This document shows positions 17,776 through 27,201 of a stretch of 64,000 bases of DNA, in pieces. The position numbers and the translations under genes are program-made. How positions within the stretch are numbered: the stretch's first letter is position 1; the number at the start of each line of letters is the position of its first letter. Under the pieces are notes generated by a model, which saw nothing but the letters and a program-made list of their open reading frames with translations, had not been told where the DNA came from and did no database searches. Source of the DNA: an uncultured Oscillospiraceae bacterium (lineage in GTDB: Bacteria; Bacillota; Clostridia; Oscillospirales; Oscillospiraceae); NCBI GenBank assembly GCA_947628185.1, contig CANQYW010000003.1:62001-126000 (forward strand). Direction: 5' to 3'.

Positions 17776-18987
17776 ATGGGCACACCGGCGTTTAGACCCA
17801 CGGACATACTGATACCCGAAAAAGCCGACTTTGAGACTTGGAGCGTCATAGCCTGCGACCAATTCACATCCGAGCGGGACTACTGGGACGCGGTGGAGGA
17901 GCGGGTCCGGGATAGGCTCTCCACCTACCACATGATACTCCCGGAGGCGTACTTGGGGGACGTCTCCTTGGAGGACATGGCCCCCCGGGCCAACGCCGCC
18001 ATGAGCGAGGCGCTGCGGGACGGGGTATTCGAGGAGCTGAAAAATTCCTTTGTGTATGTGGAGCGCCAGGTGACGGGCGGCGTCCGCCGGGGGCTCGTGG
18101 GGGCGCTGGACCTGGAGGCGTACGACTACTCCCCCCTCTCCGTCTCCCCCGTCCGGGCCAGCGAGAGGACAGTGGAGGAGCGTCTGCCGCCCCGGGTGCG
18201 CATCCGGGAGCACGCGCCACTGGAGCTGCCCCACATCATGGTGCTCATCGACGACCCCGACCGGTCCGTGGTGGAGCCCATCACCTCCCGGCGGGAGGAC
18301 CTCCGCAAGCTCTACGACTTCGACCTCATGGAGGGCGGCGGGCACATCCGGGGCTGGCAGGTGACTGGAGAGGACGCGGAGAATATTGAGGCGGCGCTCT
18401 CCCGCCTCGCGGAGAGGGACATCCAGATCGTCATCGGCGACGGCAACCACTCCCTCGCGGCGGCGAAGGAGCTCTGGTACAAGATAAAGTCCACCCTCTC
18501 CCCCGCCGAGGCCGCGAAACACCCGGCCCGCTACGCGCTGGTGGAGCTCAACAACGTCTACGACGAGGGCGTGAGGTTCGAGCCCATACACCGGGTGGTG
18601 TTCGGGGTGGACCCCCACAAGCTCATCGAGGCGGCAAACGAGCACATCGTGGGCCCGGGCCACGAGCTAACGTATATAATAGGCGGCCAGGACGCCGGGA
18701 CCATAAGTGTCCGGGGTAAGAGTTTCGGCGGCATGGTGGAGCTCTTGGAGAGTTTCATTGAGGAGTACGCCGCCATGAGCGACGGGTACGTTGACTTCAT
18801 CCACGACGAGCCCTCCCTCCGGGCCCTGACGGCCAAGGAGGGCACGATAGGTTTCCTCCTGCCAGCCATGGACAAATCGGAGCTCTTCAGGACGGTCCAG
18901 AGCGACGGGGTGTTCCCGAAGAAAAGTTTCTCCATAGGCCACGCCCGGGACAAGAGGTACTACCTGGAGGCCAGAAAGATAAGATAA
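17776..18987 (+). CDS. DUF1015 family protein
   Basis: A 403-aa cytoplasmic protein. It starts MGTPAFRPTDILIPEK, reads WSVIACDQFTSERDYW and later IVIGDGNHSLAAAKELW, all typical of DUF1015. The family has no established reaction; the conserved DGNHS loop resembles a nucleotide or ligand site. The frame is open upstream to 17680, but ATG 17776 has AGGAGGGG at a normal distance. The gene is monocistronic and followed by a palindromic hairpin. Confidence 0.85.
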   Translation: MGTPAFRPTDILIPEKADFETWSVIACDQFTSERDYWDAVEERVRDRLSTYHMILPEAYLGDVSLEDMAPRANAAMSEALRDGVFEELKNSFVYVERQVTGGVRRGLVGALDLEAYDYSPLSVSPVRASERTVEERLPPRVRIREHAPLELPHIMVLIDDPDRSVVEPITSRREDLRKLYDFDLMEGGGHIRGWQVTGEDAENIEAALSRLAERDIQIVIGDGNHSLAAAKELWYKIKSTLSPAEAAKHPARYALVELNNVYDEGVRFEPIHRVVFGVDPHKLIEAANEHIVGPGHELTYIIGGQDAGTISVRGKSFGGMVELLESFIEEYAAMSDGYVDFIHDEPSLRALTAKEGTIGFLLPAMDKSELFRTVQSDGVFPKKSFSIGHARDKRYYLEARKIR

Positions 18988-19008
18988 TCAGAAACCGAAG
19001 ATGCCTGT

Positions 19009-19034
19009 GGGGCGGCCGGAATTCCGGCCGCCCC
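19009..19034. terminator. Perfect 26-bp palindrome between convergent genes
   Basis: GGGGCGGCCGGAA followed by its exact complement, between the DUF1015 gene and the converging tetR gene. No T run on either side, so it may act as a bidirectional RNA 3' end. Confidence 0.55.
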
Positions 19035-19058
19035 TCGCATGTTAAACGGCGTAATATG

Positions 19059-19610
19059 TCATGAAAATAGCCTCCCGGAGAGGAGATTCACCGTCATGGA
19101 GCTCAGAACGTCCACGCTGAGGCCGCCGTCCTTCGTTATCCACATGAGCAGGAACTCGTACGTCACCCCCGCCAGGGACGCCTTTATGTAGGGGAGCTGC
19201 CAGGGCTCGCAGGTGAACATGTCGTCTATCATGCCGGTGTCCTCCGCGAAGAATGACCTGTTGCAGTCCTGAAATAGCCGCCCCAGGCCCTGCTTGAAGA
19301 GGAGCGCCAGGAAGTCCCGGCTGTCCCCCCAGAAGATGAAGTAGTCTATCATGAGGTTCTCCGGCGCTGGGCGCGATGTGGTGAGGCGGTCCCTATAGCG
19401 CCGGAATAGCCCGTGGATGAGGTATAGTAAGATGTCCTCCTTGCGCTGGAAGTTCGTGTAGAAGGTCTGCCGGGAGAGGTGCGCCCGGCCCGCGATGTCC
19501 GATATCGCTATCTCCCCGAAGGGCTTATAGAGCATGAGCGTCAATAGTGCGCTCGAAAGGGCGTTTTTGGAGCGTATGGCCATTGGGTTCTCCCGCTTGT
19601 CTGTCAGCAT
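19059..19610 (-). CDS. TetR/AcrR family regulator
   Basis: A 183-aa regulator. The N-terminal helix-turn-helix is seen as IAISDIAGRAHLSRQTFYTNF at residues 35-55, the rest is a ligand-binding helical domain (YFIFWGDSRDFLALLFKQGL) of the TetR_C type seen in clostridial regulators. The start at ATG 19608-19610 has GGGGAG upstream; an ATG at 19655 lacks a ribosome site. It lies behind the YtvI-like gene on the same strand. Target and ligand unknown. Confidence 0.85.
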   Translation of the reverse strand: MLTDKRENPMAIRSKNALSSALLTLMLYKPFGEIAISDIAGRAHLSRQTFYTNFQRKEDILLYLIHGLFRRYRDRLTTSRPAPENLMIDYFIFWGDSRDFLALLFKQGLGRLFQDCNRSFFAEDTGMIDDMFTCEPWQLPYIKASLAGVTYEFLLMWITKDGGLSVDVLSSMTVNLLSGRLFS

Positions 19611-19651
19611 CGTCTCTCCCCCGTTTCTCCCCGCCGGGTTTTGTCCGTGAG

Positions 19652-19663
19652 ACATTATAATGT
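19652..19663. promoter_or_regulatory. Palindrome overlapping a -10 upstream of tetR
   Basis: ACATTATAATGT is a perfect 12-bp palindrome that contains a minus-strand TATAAT (19654-19659), about 45 bases before the tetR start. It would suit autoregulation, but there is no good -35 hexamer. Confidence 0.35.
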
Positions 19664-19695
19664 ATTATGGGTGAAAATAGTGTTGAATACCGTCG

Positions 19696-20766
19696 TCACT
19701 TCCAGAGCCTTATATACCCCTTGCGGTTCAGGTGCCCCAGGAGCATGAGCACAATGGGAAATAGCACCATCCCGGTGACGCCCGCCAGCTTAAAGCCGGC
19801 GTACATGGCAAGGAGCGCGGCGGCGGGCTCCACGCCGAACCTGTCCCCCAAGAGCTTGGGCTCCAGGCACGAGCGGGCCAGGAGCGCCACGAGGTACGTC
19901 ATGAATAGCCCCAGGGCCCTGCCGGTGTCCCCGCCCAGCAGCAGCACCAGCGCCCAGGGGATGAGCACCACCCCGGACCCCAGCACCGGGAGGGCGTCAA
20001 TAAACGCCGTTATGAGCGCTATCACCGCCCCGTACTCCACGCCCATCAGGGCGAAGGCGGCGGTGAGGATGGCGAAAGTTATGGCCATCAGCGTGAGCTC
20101 CGCCCGGAGCCACTGGCCCAGCCCCTCCGTGAGCTCGGGTCTCAGGTCCGCCATGCGCTTTTGGAACCTCTCAGGTATCTGCCGCCGCAGGAAGGAAATT
20201 ATCTTATCGTAACTGGCGCTTATGAAAAAGGAACCGATGGCGTAGGTGACGAGGGCGAGGACCGTCCCCGGCGCCCGCTCCGCCATGGAGCCAAGATACC
20301 CCAGCGCCGCCGCAGAGAGGGACCCCGGCAGCGCCAAAAGCGCCTCCCCTGTGGCGGCTATGGCGTCGTTTAAATAATCCCGGACGCCCTGGGGGAAACT
20401 CACGATGAACCGCCGCGCTGCCCTGTCTATCTTCTCAAATAGCGCGGGGAGGCCGGAGGTCATCTCCGGCAGCTCATTTAATAGCCCCACAGCCTCGTCA
20501 AAGAGCCGGAAGAGCACCAGGAGCACGAACCCCACAAGGGATAAAAGCACGGTGAGGACGCAGAGCGCCGAGGCTATTCCCCGGCGCATGTTGCACCTCC
20601 CCGAGAGGTACTTCACCACCGGCTCGCAGACGGCGGCCGTCAAAAACGCCAGTATGAAGGGCGCCAGCACCGGCAGGAGGAATTTAAGGGCCACCCACAG
20701 GAGGGCCGCCGCCAGCGCGGCCGTCAGGACGCATCTCAAAAATGGTGAAAAACCGGACCTATCCAT
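19696..20766 (-). CDS. AI-2E family membrane protein, YtvI-like
   Basis: A 356-aa protein with about eight membrane spans in the AI-2E transporter pattern: N-terminal spans, a central amphipathic part (RRQIPERFQKRMADLRPELTE), and C-terminal AFIDALPVLGSGVVLIPWAL and KLAGVTGMVLFPIVLMLL. The length and order fit the sporulation membrane protein YtvI. Transport activity is unproven for this branch. It heads a minus-strand unit with tetR and is divergent from hom. Confidence 0.8.
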   Translation of the reverse strand: MDRSGFSPFLRCVLTAALAAALLWVALKFLLPVLAPFILAFLTAAVCEPVVKYLSGRCNMRRGIASALCVLTVLLSLVGFVLLVLFRLFDEAVGLLNELPEMTSGLPALFEKIDRAARRFIVSFPQGVRDYLNDAIAATGEALLALPGSLSAAALGYLGSMAERAPGTVLALVTYAIGSFFISASYDKIISFLRRQIPERFQKRMADLRPELTEGLGQWLRAELTLMAITFAILTAAFALMGVEYGAVIALITAFIDALPVLGSGVVLIPWALVLLLGGDTGRALGLFMTYLVALLARSCLEPKLLGDRFGVEPAAALLAMYAGFKLAGVTGMVLFPIVLMLLGHLNRKGYIRLWK

Positions 20767-20807
20767 CGCCCGCTCCCCTCCCCGTTTGAAAAAAATGTAT
20801 AATTCTC

Positions 20808-20827
20808 AGCTTTTTCGGGAAAAAGCT
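20808..20827. repeat. 20-bp palindrome between ytvI-like and hom
   Basis: AGCTTTTTCG followed by its exact complement, in the divergent intergenic region just upstream of the hom promoter. It may be an operator or a hairpin. Confidence 0.45.
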
Positions 20828-20829
20828 TA

Positions 20830-20858
20830 TTGCGCTTTACATAATGCTGTGGTAATAT
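20830..20858 (+). promoter_or_regulatory. Promoter of hom-lysC
   Basis: TTGCGC (20830-20835), 17 bases, TAATAT (20853-20858). Confidence 0.6.
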
Positions 20859-20918
20859 GTATCAGGTATTTTTCACCGCCAGGGAGGCGGTATATTCATG
20901 TTTGAGAGAGGAACTGTC

Positions 20919-22127
20919 ATGGTAAATGCAGCCATACTCGGTTTCGGCACGGTGGGCTCCGGCGTCGCGGAGGTCCTGAGGGAGAACGCCGAGGGCATCG
21001 CCCGCGCCGTTGGCGGCGGGATAAAAGTTAAGTATATCCTCGACCTGCGGGACTTCCCGGAGAGCCCCTTCGGGGACCTGGTAATTCACGATTTTGACCT
21101 CATCCTATGCGATCCCGAGGTCACGCTGGTGGTGGAGACCATCGGCGGCGCCCGGGCGGCCTACGACTACACTAAAAGGTGCCTCGCGGCGGGAAAGAGC
21201 GTCGTCACCTCCAATAAGGAGCTTGTGGCCGCCCACGGCCAGGAGCTACTGGAGCTCGCCGGGGAGAAGGGCGTGAGCTACCTATTTGAGGCCAGCGTCG
21301 GCGGCGGGATACCCATAATACGGCCCATGCTCTCGTCCCTCGCCGGGAACAGGATAGACGAGGTCTTCGGCATACTAAACGGCACCACGAACTTCATCCT
21401 CACGGGGATGATAGAGAAGGGGCGCTCCTTTGAGGACATGCTCTCCGAGGCCCAGAATCTCGGCTACGCGGAGCTCGACCCATCGGCGGACGTTGAAGGA
21501 TATGACGCCGCCAGGAAAATATGTATCTTAGCGGGCCTCGCCTTCGGAAAGGGCGTGCGGCCCGAGGACGTGAGCACCCGGGGCATAGGGGGCGTGACGC
21601 TCAGGGACGTCCAGTACGCCGGGGAGTTCGGTTTCAGGATAAAGCTCCTGGGCCGGGCCTACGCCCTGCCTGAGGGCCGGGCCGCCGTCTACGTGGGCCC
21701 CCACCTCATCCCGGAGCGCAGCCCCATAGCCGGTGTGGACGGGGTGATGAACGCCATAGTTGTCCACGGCAACGCCGTGGGCGAGTGCATGTTCTACGGC
21801 CCCGGCGCCGGGAAACTCCCCACCGCCAGCGCCGTGGTGGCGGACATGATGGACGCCGTCCGGGACGCCGCCGCCCCCCGCAACGCCCACTGGGAGGCCG
21901 CCGGGGATGGGTACCTGGTGGACGCCCGGGACATAGACACCGGTTGGTATATAAGGACCTCCGAGAGCCTCAGCGCTCTCCGGGCGGCCCTGGGCGTGGG
22001 GAAAATCCGCGCCCTGCGCGAACACTCCGGGGAGCTTGCGATCCTGACGGAGAACTTCACGCAGCGTGAGCTCAGCGCGGCCCTCGGGGACCTCAATATC
22101 GGCTCTATGTTCATGGTCCTCGGCTGA
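20919..22127 (+). CDS. hom: Homoserine dehydrogenase
   Basis: Reduces aspartate semialdehyde to homoserine for threonine and methionine. About 402 aa. The N-terminal Rossmann motif is AILGFGTVGSGV, followed by TSNKELVAAHG and the substrate segment EASVGGGIPIIRP, GILNGTTNFI. The C-terminal part has a short ACT-like tail (WYIRTSESLSALRAALG). Two starts are possible: ATG 20898 (GGAGG 10 bases upstream) and ATG 20919 (GAGAGG 7 bases upstream); I prefer the latter because it begins MVNAAILGFG. It is 53 bp before lysC. Confidence 0.95.
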   Translation: MVNAAILGFGTVGSGVAEVLRENAEGIARAVGGGIKVKYILDLRDFPESPFGDLVIHDFDLILCDPEVTLVVETIGGARAAYDYTKRCLAAGKSVVTSNKELVAAHGQELLELAGEKGVSYLFEASVGGGIPIIRPMLSSLAGNRIDEVFGILNGTTNFILTGMIEKGRSFEDMLSEAQNLGYAELDPSADVEGYDAARKICILAGLAFGKGVRPEDVSTRGIGGVTLRDVQYAGEFGFRIKLLGRAYALPEGRAAVYVGPHLIPERSPIAGVDGVMNAIVVHGNAVGECMFYGPGAGKLPTASAVVADMMDAVRDAAAPRNAHWEAAGDGYLVDARDIDTGWYIRTSESLSALRAALGVGKIRALREHSGELAILTENFTQRELSAALGDLNIGSMFMVLG

Positions 22128-22180
22128 GCATATAATGTTATGGCCGCTTGCGGTCATATATCTATCGGAGGAGACCCATA

Positions 22181-23389
22181 ATGGCACTCATTGTACAAAA
22201 ATTTGGCGGCAGCTCCGTGGCTGACGTGGAGAAAGTCCGGCGCGTCGCCGGGATCATCGCGGATACATACTGCGAGGGCAACGACGTGGTGGTAGTTCTC
22301 TCCGCCCAGGGCAAGACCACCGACGAGCTGATAGCCAAGGCACTTCAATATAACCCCAACCCCTCAAAGCGGGAGATGGACGTGCTCCTCTCCACCGGGG
22401 AGCAGCAGTCCGTGGCGCTCTGCGCTATGATGCTCCAGTCCATGGGACTGCCGGCAGTGTCCCTGACGGGCTGGCAGGTCAGGTTCGTGACCAACTCCAA
22501 CTACTCAAACGCCACCATCACCGCCGTGGGGTGCGAGCGCATCCGCAAGGAGCTGGACGCCCGCAGGATAGTCCTGGTCACAGGTTTCCAGGGCGTAAAC
22601 AAATATGACGACATCACCACCCTTGGCCGGGGCGGCTCGGACACCTCCGCCGTGGCCATAGCGGCGGCGATGCACGCGGACCTCTGCCAGATCTACACCG
22701 ACGTGGACGGCGTATACACCGCCGACCCCAACGAGGTGAAGGGCGCGAAGAAACTCGAGGAGATAACCTTCGACGAGATGCTGGAGCTTGCCAGCATGGG
22801 GGCGAAGGTCCTGCACAACAGGTCCGTTGAGATGGCAAAACGATACAATGTGAATCTCGAGGTGCTCTCAAGCTACCAGAGATTACCCGGTACAAAAGTC
22901 AGGGAGGTAAAGAAGTTGGAACAGGCAGCTGTCAGCGGTGTGGCGAAGGACGCCAACGTGGCGCGTTTCACGCTGGTGAACATCAAGGATGAGCCCGGCG
23001 TGGCCTTCAAGATATTCCGCATACTGGCAAATCAGCGGATAAACGTGGACATCATCATCCAGTCCCTGGGGCACGGCAACACCCAGGACATAACCTTCAC
23101 CGTCTCCCGGGCGGACATAGCCACCGCCCGCGCCGCCCTGGAGGAGAACCGCCTCGCCATCGGCTACGACCACCTGGACGTGGACGACCACGTGGCGAAG
23201 GTGAGCATAGTTGGCGCCGGTATGCTCATGACAAGCGGCATAGCCGTCAACATGTTCGACGCCCTGGCCCAGAAGAAGATAAACATAAACATGATCTCCA
23301 CGAGCGAGATAAAGGTCTCCGTCCTTGTGAACGAGGACGACGGCGACAGGGCCGTCCAGGCCATCCACGATAAGTTCTTCGGGGACTGA
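22181..23389 (+). CDS. lysC: Aspartate kinase
   Basis: Phosphorylates aspartate, the first step to lysine, threonine and methionine. The 402-aa protein starts MALIVQKFGGSSVA, has the kinase segments FVTNSNYSNATI, TTLGRGGSDTSAVA and YTDVDGVYTADP, and ends with two ACT domains (FTLVNIKDEPGVAFKIF; VSIVGAGMLMTSGIA), so feedback inhibition by lysine or threonine is likely. ATG 22181 follows GGAGGAG. Cotranscribed with hom, then a strong terminator. Confidence 0.96.
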   Translation: MALIVQKFGGSSVADVEKVRRVAGIIADTYCEGNDVVVVLSAQGKTTDELIAKALQYNPNPSKREMDVLLSTGEQQSVALCAMMLQSMGLPAVSLTGWQVRFVTNSNYSNATITAVGCERIRKELDARRIVLVTGFQGVNKYDDITTLGRGGSDTSAVAIAAAMHADLCQIYTDVDGVYTADPNEVKGAKKLEEITFDEMLELASMGAKVLHNRSVEMAKRYNVNLEVLSSYQRLPGTKVREVKKLEQAAVSGVAKDANVARFTLVNIKDEPGVAFKIFRILANQRINVDIIIQSLGHGNTQDITFTVSRADIATARAALEENRLAIGYDHLDVDDHVAKVSIVGAGMLMTSGIAVNMFDALAQKKININMISTSEIKVSVLVNEDDGDRAVQAIHDKFFGD

Positions 23390-23429
23390 GCCGCCCTTTT
23401 ACGGCAAAACATCATATAATTTATTTCAA

Positions 23430-23473
23430 GGCCCGGGAAAAGATGTTCGCTTTTCCCGGGCCGCGATTTTTTT
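23430..23473 (+). terminator. Terminator of hom-lysC
   Basis: GGCCCGGGAAAAG pairs perfectly with CTTTTCCCGGGCC (13 bp, 7-base loop), followed closely by seven T (23467-23473). Confidence 0.92.
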
Positions 23474-23506
23474 CTTTTAAAATTTTATGAATTGCCCCTG
23501 TGGGTA

Positions 23507-23535
23507 TTGACAATATTGTGGGGCGGTGTTAAATT
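23507..23535 (+). promoter_or_regulatory. Sigma-A promoter of the hrcA operon
   Basis: TTGACA (23507-23512), 17 bases, TAAATT (23530-23535). The CIRCE operator begins 5 bases downstream, so bound HrcA would cover the start point. Confidence 0.85.
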
Positions 23536-23539
23536 ATGT

Positions 23540-23566
23540 TTAGCACTCAGGGGAGCTGAGTGCTAA
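23540..23566. promoter_or_regulatory. CIRCE operator
   Basis: TTAGCACTC, 9-base spacer, GAGTGCTAA: a perfect match to the CIRCE element bound by HrcA. It mediates heat-inducible repression of the following operon. Confidence 0.97.
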
Positions 23567-23615
23567 AGAGGGTAAAGTTTCCAACGGGAGCGTCTAATAA
23601 GAGGTGTAAGTTTCC

Positions 23616-24695
23616 ATGGACCTGAGCGAGAGGAAGAAGAAAATACTCCGGGCCGTCGTGGAAGAATACATTGAGACCGCGGAGCCCGTCGGGAGCAAGA
23701 CCATAAAGGTCCGGGCGGAGCTTGACTGCTCCAGCGCCACCATCAGGAACGAGCTCTCGGCGCTCTCGGAGCTGGGGTACTTAGAGCAGCCCCACACCTC
23801 TGCCGGGCGGATACCCACGGCCAAGGGCTACAGGCTCTATGTGAACGAGCTCATGCGGGAGCGGCAGCTATCCCTTGAGGAGACGGAGACCATAAACTCC
23901 GCCCTCACCGCCAAGATGGCGGAGCTCGACAAGCTCATCTCCCACGTGGGGCAGATGGCCTCCGAGCTCACGAGCTACCCGTCTCTCGCCATATCCACCC
24001 CCGCCCCCGCCACTATAAAGCGCTTTGACCTCATATACATCGACGCCAACACCTTCATAGTGGTGCTCCTCATGTCCAGCGACACCGTCAAGAATAAGCT
24101 GGTGCACCTCCCCTTCTCGTTTAACGAGACGCTAATAACCCGGCTCAGCGCGCTATTTAACGCGAACTTCACCGGCATCACCGAGGACAAGGTCACCCCG
24201 GCCCTCATAAACTCCACGGAGCGGGCCGCCGGGGACACCATGGGCCTCACGTCCGTCATAGCGGGGTTCGTCCTTGAGACGCTCACCGCCGCCCACGGGT
24301 CCGGCGCCGTGGTCTCGGGGGAGGCGAATCTCCTCAAACTGCCGGAGTTCCAGGACCCGGAGAAGGCCCACAAGCTCATGCGGTACCTCTCGGACACCGC
24401 GAACCTCTCCGCCCTCCAGAGCGCCCCGGATTTTGGGGACGTCAAAGTGCTCATCGGCCCTGAGAACGCGGTGGAGGAGCTGCGGGACTCAAGCGTTGTG
24501 CTGGCAAGTTACAGTCTGGGGGACAACACCCGCGGCGTCATAGGCGTGGTGGGTCCCACAAGGATGGACTACTCGGCCGTCGCGGCAAAATTAAGCTATA
24601 TAGCCCAGGGGCTCTCGAAGCTCTTAGGGGGCGGCACCACTCCCCCGGCGGGCTTTGGAAAACTCATGATCAAAGGAGAAGACTTAGATGTCTAA
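23616..24695 (+). CDS. hrcA: Heat-inducible transcription repressor HrcA
   Basis: Binds CIRCE and represses chaperone genes. The 359-aa protein has the N-terminal winged helix (LSERKKKILRAVVEEYIETA, EPVGSKTI, SATIRNELSALSELGYL, PHTSAGRIPTAKGY) and the C-terminal GAF-like domain with GPENAVEEL and LASYSLGDNTRGVIGVVGPT. The operator lies directly upstream, so it is autoregulated. It overlaps grpE by 8 bases. Confidence 0.97.
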   Translation: MDLSERKKKILRAVVEEYIETAEPVGSKTIKVRAELDCSSATIRNELSALSELGYLEQPHTSAGRIPTAKGYRLYVNELMRERQLSLEETETINSALTAKMAELDKLISHVGQMASELTSYPSLAISTPAPATIKRFDLIYIDANTFIVVLLMSSDTVKNKLVHLPFSFNETLITRLSALFNANFTGITEDKVTPALINSTERAAGDTMGLTSVIAGFVLETLTAAHGSGAVVSGEANLLKLPEFQDPEKAHKLMRYLSDTANLSALQSAPDFGDVKVLIGPENAVEELRDSSVVLASYSLGDNTRGVIGVVGPTRMDYSAVAAKLSYIAQGLSKLLGGGTTPPAGFGKLMIKGEDLDV

Positions 24696-25215
24696 AAAGG
24701 ACAAGGATAAAAACGAGGCCCAGGTCCCGGAGGCCGAGCCCGCGCCCGCGCCGGAGGCGGCCCCCGCCCCCGAGGAGCCCAAGGGCCCCACGCCCGAGGA
24801 ACTATTGGCGGCGGAGAAGGACCGGTACACCAGGCTCTACGCGGAGTACGAGAACTACCGCAAGCGGAGCGTCAAGGAGCGGGAGGCCCTGTACGCCGCG
24901 GTGAAGAGCGACACGGTCACGAAGATACTCCCCATCTACGATAACCTTGAGCGGGCGCTGAAACTTGGCTGTTCCGACGAGGCGTTCTTAAAGGGCATAG
25001 AGATGACGATGGAGCAGTTTAAGTCCGCCCTGGAGATCCTGGGCGTCAAGCCCATTGAGGCCGTGGGGCAGCCCTTTGACGTTAGCCGCCACTCCGCCGT
25101 CATGCACGTGGACGACGAGAGCCTCGGCGCCAGCGTTGTGGTGGAGGAATTCCAGAAGGGTTTCGTCCTGGGGGATAAGGTCATAAGGTTCTCCCAGGTG
25201 AAAGTGGCAAACTAA
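24688..25215 (+). CDS. grpE: Nucleotide exchange factor GrpE
   Basis: Releases ADP from DnaK. The 175-aa protein has a Pro/Glu/Ala-rich N-terminus (residues 10-35), a long helix (LLAAEKDRYTRLYAEYENYRK) and the beta domain with GVKPIEAVGQPFDVSRHSAV. The ATG overlaps the hrcA stop codon by 8 bases. Confidence 0.96.
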   Translation: MSKKDKDKNEAQVPEAEPAPAPEAAPAPEEPKGPTPEELLAAEKDRYTRLYAEYENYRKRSVKEREALYAAVKSDTVTKILPIYDNLERALKLGCSDEAFLKGIEMTMEQFKSALEILGVKPIEAVGQPFDVSRHSAVMHVDDESLGASVVVEEFQKGFVLGDKVIRFSQVKVAN

Positions 25216-25272
25216 GTTAGCTCAATATCCAATTTACAATATATAACGCTTAATTTTAGGAGGAAATATATC

Positions 25273-27156
25273 ATGGGAAAAATAATCGGAATAGATCTCG
25301 GCACTACCAATAGCTGCGTGGCGGTCATGGAGGGCGGCGAGCCTGTCGTCATAACGAACTCCGAGGGCGCCCGCACCACCCCCTCAGTCGTGGCCTTCTC
25401 CAAGGACGGCGAGCGCATGGTGGGCAACGTGGCAAAACGCCAGGCCATAACGAACCCCGACAGGACCGTCAGCTCCATAAAGCGTGAGATGGGCTCCAAC
25501 TACCGCGTCACCATCGACGGCAAGTCCTACACCCCCCAGCAGATAAGCTCCATGGTGCTCCAGAAATTAAAGGCCGACGCCGAGGCGTATCTCGGCCAGC
25601 CGGTCACGGAGGCCGTCATCACCGTCCCCGCCTACTTCACCGACTCCCAGCGCCAGGCCACGAAGGACGCCGGGCGCATCGCGGGCCTCGACGTCAAGCG
25701 CATCATAAACGAGCCCACCGCCGCGGCCCTCGCCTACGGCGTCGATAAGGAGCAGGCCCAGAAGATCATGGTCTACGACCTGGGCGGCGGCACATTCGAT
25801 GTCTCCATCCTTGACATTGACGACGGCGTCATCGAGGTCCTGGCCACCGCCGGCAACAACCGCCTGGGCGGCGACGACTTCGACCAGTGCATAGTCAAGT
25901 ACCTCATAAGCGAGTTTAAGCGCACCGACGGCGTGGACCTCTCCACCGACCCCATGGCGATGCAGCGGCTCCGCGAGGCCGCCGAGAAGGCCAAGTGCGA
26001 CCTCTCCAGCCTCACCTCCACCCGCATCGACCTCCCCTATATCACCGCCGACTCCACCGGCATGAAGAACCTCTCCATCCCCCTCACGAGGGCGAAGTTC
26101 AACGAGCTCACCGCGCACCTTGTGGAGGCCACCGCGGGCCCCGTGCGCCAGGCCATGGCCGACGCCAACCTCACCGGCGCTGACATAGCGAAGGTCCTCA
26201 TGGTGGGCGGCTCCAGCCGTATCCCCGCCGTGCAGGAGGAGGTCCGCCGCCTCACCGGCAAGGACGGGTTCAAGGGCATAAACCCCGACGAGTGCGTGGC
26301 CGTGGGCGCGGCCATCCAGGGCGGCGTCCTGGGCGGCGACGTGGAGGGCATACTCCTCCTGGACGTCACCCCCCTGTCCCTGGGCATCGAGACCCTGGGC
26401 GGAGTCTTCACCAAGATAATCGAGCGCAACACCACCATCCCCGCCAGCCGCAAGCAGGTCTTCTCCACCGCCGCCGACAACCAGACCTCCGTTGAGGTCA
26501 ATGTCCTCCAGGGCGAACGCGAGATGGCCCAGTACAATAAGTCCCTGGGCAGGTTCCATCTGGACGGCATAGCCCCCGCCCGCCGGGGCGTCCCCCAGAT
26601 AGAGGTCTCCTTTGACATCGACGCCAACGGCATAGTGAACGTCTCCGCCAAGGACCTGGGCACAGGCCGCGAGCAGCACATCACCATCACCTCCTCCTCC
26701 AACATGTCCAAGGAGGACGTGGAGAAGGCCGTCCGGGAGGCGGAGCAGTACGCCGCCGAGGACGCCAAGCGCCGCGAGGAGGTTGACACCCGCAACAACG
26801 GCGACCAGATGGTCTACCAGACCGAGAAGATCCTCTCCGAGTCCGGCGACAAGCTGGACCCCAACGACAAGCACGAGGTGGAGACGGCCCTGGCGTCCTT
26901 AAAGTCCGCCCTCGCCGGCACCGACTCCGCGGCCATCAAGTCCGCCACGGAGAACCTCACCCAGATATTCTACAAAGTGAGCGAGAAACTCTATAGCCAG
27001 GCCGCCGGCCCCCAGGGCGGCGCGGGTCCCCAGGGCGGCAATTACGGCCAGGGCAACCCCGGCGGTAACTACGGCCAGGGCGGCAACCCCGGCGGCGGCC
27101 AGTACTACGATGCCGACTACGAGGTCGTGGACGACGACGACAACGGCAAGAAGTGA
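25273..27156 (+). CDS. dnaK: Chaperone DnaK (Hsp70)
   Basis: ATP-dependent chaperone. The 627-aa protein starts [20 protein letters not shown], has [16 protein letters not shown] and the phosphate-2 loop [14 protein letters not shown], the linker [11 protein letters not shown], and a substrate-binding domain. The C-terminal tail is a repeated [12 protein letters not shown] Gly/Asn/Gln-rich stretch ending [13 protein letters not shown] strong AGGAGG site precedes the ATG. It is cotranscribed with grpE and dnaJ. Codon use is strongly biased, as expected for a highly expressed gene. Confidence 0.98.
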   Translation: MGKIIGIDLGTTNSCVAVMEGGEPVVITNSEGARTTPSVVAFSKDGERMVGNVAKRQAITNPDRTVSSIKREMGSNYRVTIDGKSYTPQQISSMVLQKLKADAEAYLGQPVTEAVITVPAYFTDSQRQATKDAGRIAGLDVKRIINEPTAAALAYGVDKEQAQKIMVYDLGGGTFDVSILDIDDGVIEVLATAGNNRLGGDDFDQCIVKYLISEFKRTDGVDLSTDPMAMQRLREAAEKAKCDLSSLTSTRIDLPYITADSTGMKNLSIPLTRAKFNELTAHLVEATAGPVRQAMADANLTGADIAKVLMVGGSSRIPAVQEEVRRLTGKDGFKGINPDECVAVGAAIQGGVLGGDVEGILLLDVTPLSLGIETLGGVFTKIIERNTTIPASRKQVFSTAADNQTSVEVNVLQGEREMAQYNKSLGRFHLDGIAPARRGVPQIEVSFDIDANGIVNVSAKDLGTGREQHITITSSSNMSKEDVEKAVREAEQYAAEDAKRREEVDTRNNGDQMVYQTEKILSESGDKLDPNDKHEVETALASLKSALAGTDSAAIKSATENLTQIFYKVSEKLYSQAAGPQGGAGPQGGNYGQGNPGGNYGQGGNPGGGQYYDADYEVVDDDDNGKK

Positions 27157-27201
27157 TTTTTCCCCATATCCGCGCCGAGGCGCTGGAAATAAGAGGTCAG
27201 T

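Noticed and set aside
25567..26874. Long open frame antisense to dnaK (435 codons)
   Set aside because: It follows from the strong codon bias of dnaK; composition is Gly/Val/Asp-rich without a fold, and no ribosome site precedes it.
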